NCBI GenBank assembly: GCA_013350335.1
Contig: CM023542.1
Coordinates: 7,488,025 to 7,552,024 of the forward strand
Direction of reading: 5' to 3'
DNA length: 64,000 bases
From: Chimonanthus salicifolius
Lineage: Eukaryota; Streptophyta; Magnoliopsida; Laurales; Calycanthaceae
A program made the translations under genes and the position numbers. Of the stretch, positions 24,873 to 36,000 are shown piece after piece (within the stretch, counting starts at the first letter, position 1; every line of letters starts with the position of its first letter). The notes under the pieces are model-generated. The model did no database searches. It saw nothing but the letters and a program-made list of their open reading frames with translations, and was not told where the DNA came from.

Positions 24873-25639
24873 GTAAGAAAGAAACCTATCTGTATTTTCC
24901 TTTGGTTTCCCTCCTTTCTTTTCTAATCCTTTTTTCCTCTTTCTTTTTTTCTTTTACCCTATGTTAGTTGTTGTTTTCGGGGAAAACAGAACCCGTGAAC
25001 ATAATATTGCATGCTGAAATTGGCAACATTTTACGCCCCCAAAACAAAGCCATGTAAACTTAGTCTCCGGTTTGGAAGCAGGGAAAGTAAAGAAATCTTG
25101 GAAAGTAACCACTTTTGAACTGAAGGTAGAAACTTGTCATTTTCCAGGAAAGTGCACTCCTTTCTATGTGTCCAAGCAGATCATCAGGGAGATGGTTTGC
25201 TTTGTCTTTTCTTGCACTTCTTTAAAGAATATGTAAAGGAGAGATTCCTCAACGTGTTCTTTAGAGCAACCTTTTGTACATTGAACAATGTGCTTTCAAA
25301 CTATTTCTGCTATGGTTTTTGTGGAAAAAGAGCCCAGGAAAATGGAAATGAAGGGTTTTCTTTTGGGTAATGTTTTTCCCAAAACAAAGTAGCCAATTAA
25401 AAACTCGATTTTTTTTAGAAACTGTATTGCTTGAGACCTATCGGATGAAATGAATGAACTAAATTGGTGTTTGGAATCAGTTTTCCTATGGTCCTAACAG
25501 TTTTGTGGGGGAAAAAGTAACAATTTTGAAAATGTAACGATTTTTAGAACTATATTTCTGATATATGATCTCTTTCAACAATTGAATTTGAATTCCTATT
25601 GTTTCTCTTTATTTTATTTTTTTCCTTTTTTTTTGAATA

Positions 25640-25644
<5 letters not shown>

Positions 25645-25677
<33 letters not shown>
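25645..25677. repeat. (TA)n microsatellite
   Basis: About 16 TA units inside the predicted leader intron of the FAR1-related gene. Confidence 0.95.
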
Positions 25678-25680
<3 letters not shown>

Positions 25681-25955
25681 TATTTATATTGGTAAATGAT
25701 GACTAAAGGATATAAAAGAGAAAACTCTTTGAATTTGATCTTTTTAAATGACGATGATCATGATTATGCTTTATGAGCCTTTGCTAAATGCCAAAATGCT
25801 TATGAAAGACAAAGTGACAAACCCTTTTGTATTTGATTTCTTTTTGTTGTGATAATGATGTTTTCCTATTAATGAAGAATGATTTAATGGAGAAAATAAA
25901 AAACTATCCTAATTAGCAGTTTGTCTCATATTTGAGATATGCAGTTGTTAGCGAT

Positions 25956-28122
25956 ATGGATGATGGGGAAACATCACCAATTTTGGATGAGATAGACAGT
26001 AAAGAAGCTTCACAAATTATAAATGAGATGGATGTTAACTTAGGTGCAGCAAGCATGCACCCTATGGGAACATCTGCTTCTTCATTCAATCAAGTGTGGG
26101 TTCCAGATGTAGAAGAGGATTTTAAACCATATACAGGCAAGCCGTTTGAATCATTAGAAGAAGCAAAAAAGTTTTACAATGATTATGCATTTCGTGCTGG
26201 ATTTTGAGTGCGCAGCAGTTCTGTAAAGTATGACAAACCAAAAACTGAATTGAATGACAATGAACGTCAACTCGTTAGCAAGTATTTTGTATGTTCGAAG
26301 GAGGGGGAACATTGCACAACAAATGAAGCAACACGGGGTAGCAAAAGGGAAAATTGCAAGGCCCATATTCGTTTGGCATTTCAAAAGCATATATCTAAGT
26401 GGAGGGTTGCAAAGTTTGTTGAAGGGCATAGCCATCCATTGGTCGCCAAACCAGATAAGGAATTGTTACGGTCACATCATAAGCCATCGATTGTGAAAAA
26501 AAGATCAGTGGACACTTTCAAAGCTTCTAATATATCTACACAAACATTGTCTCATTTCAAAGCTGTGACCAATGGCTATGATAAGATAGGATATATTGAA
26601 ATGGATTCAGGAAACTATGAGGGAAACCAAAGACAAGGATATGCAGTTGTGAATGCAGAGATGCTATTAGAATACTTTAGTGAGATGCAAGAGCAAAATC
26701 CATCATTTTTTCATGCGATTCAGGTAGATGAAGAGAATAGACTAATCCATTGCATTTGGGTGGATGCAATTTCTCGAAGGGCTTACAATTACTTTGGAGA
26801 TGTTATTAGTTTTGACGTGACATTGGATACAAACAAGTATGGTTTAATTTTTGTGCTATTTTCAGGGGCTAATCATCATGGGCATACGGTGATATTTGGT
26901 TGTGGCTTCATAAGAGATCAAACAATGGACTCCTTTGTATGGTTATTCAGCAAGTGGTTGCAAGCAATGTCAGGTCACTATCCAAAGACAATAATTACAA
27001 ATCAAAATCCTGCAATTGCTTCAGCTGTTTCTTTATTGCTTCCAAACTCCCATCATCAATTGTGCATTTGGCATATTTTAAAGAAGTTGCCAGAGAAGTT
27101 AGGTGTCGTAGCTCATAGACAAAAATTCATTGAGCCTTTCAAATCAAATTTGTGGAGATCTGAGACGCCTGGTGAGTTTGATACACGTTGGCATGAGGTG
27201 CTCGATTCAAATGGCTTAAGTGACAATGGATGGTTGAAGAGTTTGTTTGAAATGCAGTGAAAAGTGGGTACCTGCATATGTTAGACATTTGTTTTTTGCT
27301 GGGATGATAAATAGTCAAAGGATTGAGAGCATATATTCAGTCCTTCAAAAGTATGTGACAAGGAAAAATACTTTGTTTGAGTTTGTTGTTAGATTCAATA
27401 GGTGGATGACACACCAAAAGGAGTGTGAACTTAAAGCTGATTATGAAACACTCTATTTTAAGCCAAGCATCAAGACTACTTGGAATGTAGAGAAACAAAT
27501 GTCTGAAGTGTATACTAGAGACATTTTCTGTGTGTTTCAAAGACAGTTGGTAGATAGCTTGGTGTGCACTGTGGTCTTTTGTGAGGAGAGTCTAGATAAA
27601 GGAGTTTATAAGGTGGGACCAGTCGGCAATGTTAATGAGAAAAAGGTTGTTACATTCCACATCCCTGATGATAAGGCAACATGTTCATGTTTATTCTTTG
27701 AGCATGAAGGTATTCCCTGTAAGCATATTTTGGCTTTCCTAATGTCAATTGAAGGCATTGAGTTGCCAAAACAATATGTATTAAAGAGATGGACAAGAGA
27801 TGCAAAAACAAGGGTTATTGTTGATGATAAGGGAGAAGAAATTTTAGAAGATTGTGACGAATCATTAATTATGCGGTTCAATGACCTAACACACATGACA
27901 AATATGCTTGTTGATGAAGGGTCGTCTTCCATTGAATGCTACCATATGGCAAAGACTGCAATTTTAAATTGTCTTGAAGAAATACAGAAATTGAAAAATC
28001 AGAAATGCAAAGGGGGTGGAAAGAGGATAAAATTAGCATTTGAGAAACATCAACAAGAACAAAGGAAGTGTCATGGGTGCAAGCTCAGACATGATATCTG
28101 TAATTGTCCTTCAAATATGTAG
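25956..28122 (+). pseudogene. FAR1-related (FRS) protein gene, broken
   Basis: FAR1/FRS proteins are transcription regulators derived from MULE transposases. Domains are in the normal order. An N-terminal FAR1 zinc-binding domain runs from 'GKPFESLEEAKKFYNDYA' (26137 on). A MULE transposase-like domain holds 'SFDVTLDTNKYG' and 'LCIWHILKKL'. A SWIM finger reads 'CSCLFFEHEGIPCKHIL' near 27690. Two lesions are visible. A TGA at 26205-26207 sits where the family has Ser (GF-S-VR), a one-base change. One extra base at 27255-27258 shifts the frame between 'LFEMQ' and 'EKWVPAYVRHLFFAGM'. The usual TDQ aspartate of the transposase core reads Asn (ITNQN). Everything else is conserved over 720 codons, so inactivation is recent, or one lesion is a sequencing error. 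A MULE transposon origin is possible, but no terminal repeats were seen. Confidence 0.88.
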
Positions 28123-29656
28123 AAACCGCGGTAATCGGACTATTTTTATGCTTTAATGTCATGTAATTATCGGAGTAAAATATTCATGTAATTAACTTTG
28201 TGTTATGCAATGTTTGAAGTGTGTCCAAAACATGAGAGGTAACCAGTAAATCACGTTGAGGGATTAGCATTCGAACATGGCAGTCTATATATGGATGGTG
28301 GTAGAACAATTCAAGTTTGATGGTTGACTAAGGTATCCATAATGATGCAGTTCACACCTGGATTGTATGGATTGAATTGAAATGTTTGCCATTAGTTGCT
28401 TCAAATTGATATCTAGTTTTCACTTATTTCAATTATTTGCGTGTTTAACTATTTTCTCATTTTGATTGTGTGCAGGAAGAATTGTGCTTATGGAGGTACA
28501 ATTACTGTCCTTATTTATATTATATATGGCTATCTTTCCATCGTTTATCACTTTAGTACTGAAATCAGTACAACAATTATCTTTATAAGAAATTGACAAT
28601 TTTCTAGTATGGTGTGATAGAAACATCATCACCATTCTCATTCCTGTGACTAACTCTACCATGTCCCTTGGAGACTTGGATGTTTGTGAAAGCAGCAAAG
28701 CATTCCAGAATCCAGACAATCTTATGACATGGGCACAAGATCTTCCCTGTTACAGCATTTCCGCCATACAGAGGATTTTACCTGCAATATAATTTGCAAT
28801 TAAAAAAAAAAATCCTACATGTTAGTTAAGATCAAGATCATGGATTAGGGAATGGGGTATCTTGCTTCTGTCTCTTGTATTGATACCTCATGGTCGTGTC
28901 AAAAGGTTTTGATCGGTTTATACTTTTGGATGGTATTTGCATTACTGTCATTTTTTTAGTACACACCAACATTCATACATTTAACTATTTGGGGCAAATT
29001 TACATGGCTCCCCAGTGTACGGACCCATATAAGACCCACTTTTTGGTAAATCCAAACCATTCAAGATGTTTGTTTTTTCATTTAGATTTACTTCCAACGT
29101 GGGTTATGTCCATTTGATGCATCCTTCCAACGTGGGTTATGTCCATTTGATGCATCCTGACTGTTGGATCGAACAGTATAGGTAAAAATGCTTATCTAAA
29201 GGTTTTATTTTGATCTCAAAAAGTATTTGTTAGAATGACAAAATGGGTCTCATTTTGGACTGTTAGGCCAATGATAATCTATTCAACCATCTAATTCTTT
29301 TTATCATTGGATGTTTCCCAATTATGGATTCTGTTCCTTAACCTGATGGGTTTGGTTTTTGGACTATATGACCATGGAAGACGAAGGCCATTGAGATCGC
29401 TGGCCACTGGACTCAAGCCAGTCGCAGCTTAGACTATGGTTAATTTTTCTAGTGACTGACAAATGTGTTGTTACTGTTGCCAGGAACAGGCTACTCGCTA
29501 CCTGTTTGTGAATCAAGTCAATATGATCTACCAACGCCTACACAGGGGATGAGATCCAGAAGTGAAGTCGGGGGGTGAAGAGTGGGGGTAAAATGGCTGA
29601 TTTGTTTACTGCTGAAGTGAAGAGTCCTGAATGTAAATAATTGGCCTCATGATTTG
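28123..29656. other. 3' flank of the FAR1-related gene, no gene
   Basis: Probably starts with the 3' UTR (28123-28250). No coding frame is supported. A 33-base tandem duplication at 29092-29157 is listed separately. Confidence 0.4.
29092..29157. repeat. perfect 33-bp tandem duplication
   Basis: The unit 'ttccaacgtgggttatgtcc' plus 13 further bases occurs twice without a mismatch, at 29092 and 29125. The identity implies a recent event. Confidence 0.95.
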
Positions 29657-30510
29657 TAGGGCGATGACAATTACCCATGGGAGCAAATGAGCTAATTTTT
29701 TGAATGGTCATGCTTGAGCATTCATTTATTGTCTGATTTTTAATTGGGCTCGAGCTTGACATATCAATGCTCAAGCCTGTAAGTCCGATATCTAGGCCGA
29801 ATATTTTTGTATATTTTTTATAGTTTTAATAAATATAACAAAATTAACTATAAAGATTGAAAGTTGACTTGATGAGCTATCAGGAATTCAAATACCGATT
29901 GATACATAATCTTTTTGGGCTCTCCAATACATTTCAGATGTTATGTATTCTGCAATGGTCGATTCAATTACATATCTACGATATATTGTTGATATGATTT
30001 TTTTTATGTTTCTACTAAAAAGTATTTTTTGAGTCGATACAGTTGCATATCGTCGATATCACCATTATAATTTGTATCATTGATACACTGATGTTTAGAC
30101 TCCTGTAAGCTACAAGTGGAGTAAATTTTTATCTTAAAATTCAATTTATTGCTACTTAATCTTAGTGGTTAAAGTATTTTTATTTCATTTTCTTGAAATT
30201 CAAGGATATGGGGTTATTTTGACTATTAAAATTAAATGGTTTTGAATTGATTTTTATGTTGGAACTTTGTAGGCTTCTAGCTCATTAAGTCTATTTTTCA
30301 ATATATATTTGGTTGAATTTTTAATAAAATCAATGAAAAAAAATAGAGAAATAAATCAAGTACTGTGATATACGAAGACTTGATACTAAGCAGGTCAGTT
30401 GAAATTAGGGCTTCACATTGGGCTTATTCTTGGGCTCTCATTGTCAAAATTGAGCTCGGGCTTGATGTAGGCGTAGGCTAGTCCAAGCTTGGCCCATTGC
30501 CATCCCTGAC
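29657..30510. mobile_element. possible non-autonomous hAT-like element
   Basis: The left end reads 'tagggcgatgacaat'. The reverse complement of the right end reads 'tcagggatggcaatggg'. The subterminal regions carry 'gggctcgagcttgac' and 'ttgagctcgggcttgatg' words. This arrangement is seen in plant hAT MITEs beginning TAGGG(A/T)(T/G)GGCAA. The interior is AT-rich and non-coding, with 'gatatc/cgatat' words at 29930-30080. I found no matching 8-base target duplication. Confidence 0.4.
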
Positions 30511-31800
30511 CATATCTGCTTAGTTGCCAATTTTGTTCCCGGCTGGGACATTTTGGATTCGGTCAAAAATTGGAATGAAATGGGTTATTAGTACAGGATA
30601 CTGTTTTGGCCCATTCTGATCGGAATGGGCTTGATTCGGGCCTACTCGTTCCACTCTATGGATTTCATATTTAAACAAAAAAAATTAGATATACATATAA
30701 ATAACAAAAAAAATTAGATATACATATAAATTCCAATTGTAGAACTAAAAAGTAGATTTCATAAGCTACAATTGAAAAAAAAAAAATTGAGTTCAAAATT
30801 CAATTTATAATCACTTGATCTTAGTCTTCAAAGTCATTGTGCGTACTTGAGTGGACTTTGATCACTAAAATTAAGTGGATAGAAATTGAATTTTGGGTTG
30901 AAATTTAGTTTATTTATAGTTTATAAAATATATTTTCAATTCATATGGTTTATTTTTAATTTATATTACAAAAAATTAATAAAAAATGAAATGGGCGTAA
31001 TCATGTGTTTGAAGTTTTGTCCTTTAATAAAATAAGAATTCAAATTATTTTTTGGATATTCTTGGACTTTTTTCTCTAATTCAATTTATTTGATTCTTAT
31101 TAGGTAAACTTCGAACATTCTTAAATTAGTATTTGATAATTTTACTATTATGAATTGAGATTACAAACATAAGTAGTTATTTAATGATAATTTATGTTTT
31201 TTTTATATAGGTAATTGTAGAATGATGAAAATAATTAATTTAAATACATTTATATATTTGTATTCTTGTTTATTTTTTAGACTTTTTATGCTTTATTTCT
31301 GAAACGCCGGAACGGTGAAACGTCCATTATAGAGACAAAACTGGAATGGGTTCTGGAACATAGGGTGGGGGATGCATGATATCATTCTAGTTTAGTTTTG
31401 GGCTGCATTTCTGCTTATGAATGGAAGCCAGCTCGTGAGGCTTTCCACTGGACCTAGCCCATCCATAAGAACTCAACGAGTTGGCCTGATTTGCCCATGT
31501 TGACTCGACTTTTATTGAAGGTAAAAGTTTGTAACCAAGTTTAACAAGCTAAGAAGAAAAGATAAAAAAAACCTTCACTGAGTTAATAGATGAGAAAAGG
31601 GAAGAGAGAAAAGAGTTTCTGTTTTAAAAATAAAAAGGTCACTCGTATATCTTTCAAATAAGAGAAGGTCATTAATAAGTTCGAGACATGATAGATTGTG
31701 TTGCTTATAAAAGGGTAGAATAGAAAAATAGAAGCTTGAAACGTTTCTTCCAATTAGATGGAAAAGTGATGGTGATTATGATGATGATGAAGTGATTTAT
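30511..31800. other. AT-rich repeat-like spacer
   Basis: It includes blocks with 'ggaatggg' and 'ccggaacggtg' near 30570-30660 and 31310-31360, which may bound another decayed element. A 22-base direct repeat ('aaaaaattagatatacatat' plus two bases) occurs at about 30681 and 30710. No gene is seen. Confidence 0.35.
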
Positions 31801-31811
31801 TCAGCTTGATT

Positions 31812-31935
31812 AGATTCCAAGTCGAGTATACATCCAAGGAGAACCTGCCTCAAGAAGTGAGGGTTTTGTGTTCGATTCACACTCAACCTCAGAGGGCCAC
31901 TCCCCATTGAATTTATCCAGTGGAGGTTTACATTG
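31812..31935 (+). repeat. SINE-like fragment
   Basis: It contains 'cctcaagaagtgaggg', then a box B-like 'tgtgttcgattcacac' and a body with 'gggccactcccc', as in family B copies. The head is poorly preserved. Confidence 0.35.
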
Positions 31936-33014
31936 TTTAGAAGATATGGACGTTGGGAAGAATTGATATGGCTTCAGTAACCTGCAAGTTTGTGATGGGT
32001 ACTCTATTTGGAGAAGGTTTGTTAATTTATTCAAGTGGACATGGGTGGCTCTCTTTCTAAATTAGCTTAGGCTTACCTAAGAATGAGTGTCCAGTGCTGA
32101 TTCTGAAGCTTCTGAAAATTTGAATGACAGACTCTTCTAGTGCAAGCGTCTCTCATGCAAACCAGATATTGTCCAGGACTCTACGTATGGGGTTTAAGAA
32201 CAGGTATTGAGCTTTGACGATTAGGAAAACCATGATGCTCAATGTTGATCAAATGTTCAACTATGGGAGTCCAATATCTGATCTATGGTAAATGGACTAA
32301 GTGCATGAAGGACAGTTGGATTCATCTGATTACAAGTCATCAGTCTAATTTGTCGTAGAAACAGATCAATCAGAAGGTCAGAACAATCAAGAGTGTATTT
32401 CAGTTTTTCCTTTCTCCCATTCCTTTCAGTGTTGAATCTCATTTTGAAATAGTGAGCTCTGACTTCTTCATAGCCACCAGAAACTCTCAGTGGGAAATTT
32501 TTATTTGTCATTCAACTTTTGTCTTGCATTTGAGTTCTGGCTTCTGTTTTCTCATTGTTATTGATGCAGTAATTTGAGTTCTGGCTTCTGTTTTCTTGGG
32601 TGATTGCTGCAACAAACTGAATGGCATAATGAGTAGGAGGGAAATATATTTGGATACCTTATTGAATGTTTGAATATAGGGTAAGTAGGGGTGTAGAGAC
32701 ATTGTCACTAGTAAGGGGTCTTCTCCTGTTTGGTGGAGAAAATTGGCGTAGAGGATTGTTCATGTTTGCTGCAGGAATGTAAATATATAGCGCACTTACC
32801 AAGAAAAGGAAAAACTTGGAGAACTACTTAAAAAAAAAAAAAGATTAAACTTGGTTACAGGGTTGGTAAAAGCTTGACCTGCTTCCAATTCTAGGCTAAG
32901 AATCATACATTACATGCCATTATTGACTGAGAACAAGATTTGGTAACTAAGCATTCTAAAATCAGATCATATTCACCAGGCTCGACTACTGATTTGATGG
33001 GCAGTAGTCCAATC

Positions 33015-36000
33015 TTAAACGCCACATAACCCAATTGACTGAGCACAAACAAAGTTTCTAATTTCCAATGAGCTTTGCAGTTGTTCTTTGGCATGTTGCA
33101 ATGCAAGAAGAACATCGTGGACATCATCGTTGATTCTGATCTTGGAAGCCTTTGGGTCGGGCAACTTGTTTGCTGGGACTACAGCTAGTGCATTTTCTGC
33201 AGGAACTATGGCAAGTGCATTTTCTGAATAATTCAGCTCACCTAGTGTTGACTCGACTTCTTCTCCAGCTCTTGAAGATTTTCTGCTTGAAGAAAATAAA
33301 AAGAATATGAATGGCTTACTGAAGAAGAAGTAACAATAAGAAAATGCGAGAATCCACTCCTCATGTTGTGTGTAAGCATGTGAATTTTAGTTTTTGGCGA
33401 GAAACAATGAAGCTTTTGTTCAGAACTAAGATGTGAATTAGGGATACTGTCTACGGATATTCTCACCAGTGATTAAAAATATGTACAAGTTAGAATTCCT
33501 GAAGACCAAGGTATCCAGGCCTCTTAGGGCACTTGACTAATCCTTTAGACATGTGCAAACCTCTCCATCCACACACACGGGGTAACACTATAAGGGGTGG
33601 CCCTTTTGTGTTGAGAGTGACTTGAACCCAAGACCTCCCGCATCAACTCCGTTAAACTTTACAAGCACATTTTGTGGAGAGAATGTGTGCCAAGTGATGA
33701 TGGCTTGCCAGCTTGTTTACCACAGATTTAGATGGTCTGGGACTAATGCCTCTTAATTGGTCACAGATAAGAACCATTCATTGCTAAGATTTTGGATGTT
33801 GATTTACAGTTGGGAGAAAAATGAAGACATGCTTGTGCAGAGGATCATTAATGTCCAAAATCAAGTGGAAACCTTTTTAGATCCAGTTCTCTGTGTTTGG
33901 AATCTAACTGCTCTACCCTGAAGGAAATAGCTTATTGAGATCTAAATGAAAATCTGCACCAAACATACTCTGACAGTGTTCTAATGTACTGCAATTTGTT
34001 GGTGGTTTGAATATTTTGGTTTCTTGTTCTTGAGGCAGCATAAAAATCAGAAATTAAATTGGCTTTGATACTTTTCCCAACGTCACCCATTAATATTGAT
34101 TTAGATGGAAAAGAGAGAAAAGAACAAGAAAGAATAGCCCATAGTATGTGATTTTCATTTCAAGCAGCAGCAAATTCACAGCAAAATAAATAATCATCCA
34201 TTCCACCAAAACATCCAAACCACTATACCTAAAGTCGGGCTGTCGAATAACTCATGTTTTTGCAAGTGCTGCATTACTTTCCATCACTGTCATCTCTGTG
34301 TTTCATCCGTGAAAAAAACATTTAGGTCCTTGTCTACTCGATCATTTCTGAATGACTAGCACATTCATCATGTTGGGGCTGGCGAATGAGTCCCATATTA
34401 GAAGTGTTGGAACTTGTGGCTCAATTCTACTGAAATTAGGAGTTTAGTTACATGGGACTCCTAATTACATAGGACTCCTAATTAAATGGGATTCCTAATT
34501 ACATTAGGAAACTGCTAAACATAGGACACTGCAATACTCCTATATATTAAGTACGTGGGTTTCATGGAAGCCTTGCCGCTCAGCCGAGTGCCTTCCGAGG
34601 CCAGAAGGGGCCTCTTGCAGTAAAGGTGTAGTGAGGGAGATAGAGAGAGAGGGAAGATACCAAAAGAGATCTTGGGATCCAAATATTGTATCTGTATTCT
34701 TTTTATCTATAATGAAATCTACACTCTCCCGTGGACGTAGGTCAAGGTTGGGCCGAACCACGTATATCTTGTGTTCTCTGTGTTTATGTGTGATTGAATC
34801 TGTATTTTCTGTATGTGGGTATTGGGTCTATTCCCTAACAGTGGTATCATGAGCGAAGGTTCGATTCGGGCCAGATAAATCACACGTCGGAATCGTCTGC
34901 AAAAAGAGAGGGGTAGAAGCAACAATGCAATACCGCTGCAGATCTGATTTTTTCAGATCTGTGAGTGGCAGCCAGTAGAGGTGCGGCTGGAAAGACAAAG
35001 CACCCTCACCAGTGGAAGCAGATCCGTTCCACGTCGGTTCTAAGAAAACCAGAGACACGTTCGTCGGATGGGAAATCAGATCTGAGAGATCAGATCTGTA
35101 ATTCGAGAGAAAAAAAGGCAGCAGATCGGTGAGAATCTGCAGACGGTGGAGACTGCAAGGAAGGCGGCCAGATCTAGAAAACTGAGAAGGGGTTTCTCGG
35201 TTCAGATCTGAGATCTGAGGTGAGCAGAGGCGGCAGCAGCGAGGAGATCTGGGTACAGATCCGAGGAGGAGCGGCGCATGTGCGAGTAGAGGAATCGCAA
35301 AGGCTGTAGAGGTGTAGGTATTGCAGGGCAGTAGCGGCGGCGACTCAAGCAGATCGGCCACGCCGAGCAGCGTCGCGCACGGCAACAGCCAGACGGAACA
35401 GATCTCGGCCGGGGCAGGCTGAGAGCCGATGCATAGGGAGGTTTGCATCACAGGTAGGAAGATCTGTTTCCAGATCGGAAATCAGCCACAAGGGGTCTCT
35501 CGGTTTCGGCTGAAGAGAACCAGCCAGATCTGAGAAGAGAGACCATAGCAGGTACGGCGGCAAGAAGCGCTGCAAGCAGCAACGGAAGAGAAGGGGATTT
35601 CCGATTTCAGCCGCAAGCAACGGCGAAGAAGGAGCTGCAGATCTGGGCTCAGACCAGATCTGGAATTGCCGGTACAAACGGCAGCTGCACGTTTTTCTCT
35701 CAGGAGGGGACGGACGGACGGCGGTAGAAGGAGAAGTCAGCCAAGCAAAGGCAGCCAGATCTGAGAGAAGAGGAGCGGCAGATGCCGGGAAGAGCGCCGG
35801 AGTTGCGGAGGAGAACACCGGCCAGCAGTGGCGATCGTTGGAAGAAGATCACACGGCTGAACGCCAGCTGGACAGCCGAAGCAGCGACGCCAGATCTGCC
35901 AGCAGCCGGAGGTAGCGCCGGAGAGAGGAAGGCTGCGGCAGCAACATCGGCAGCTCAAACTCAGTTCCACTAGTTTTGGGGGATAAACGAGTGGAAGAAT

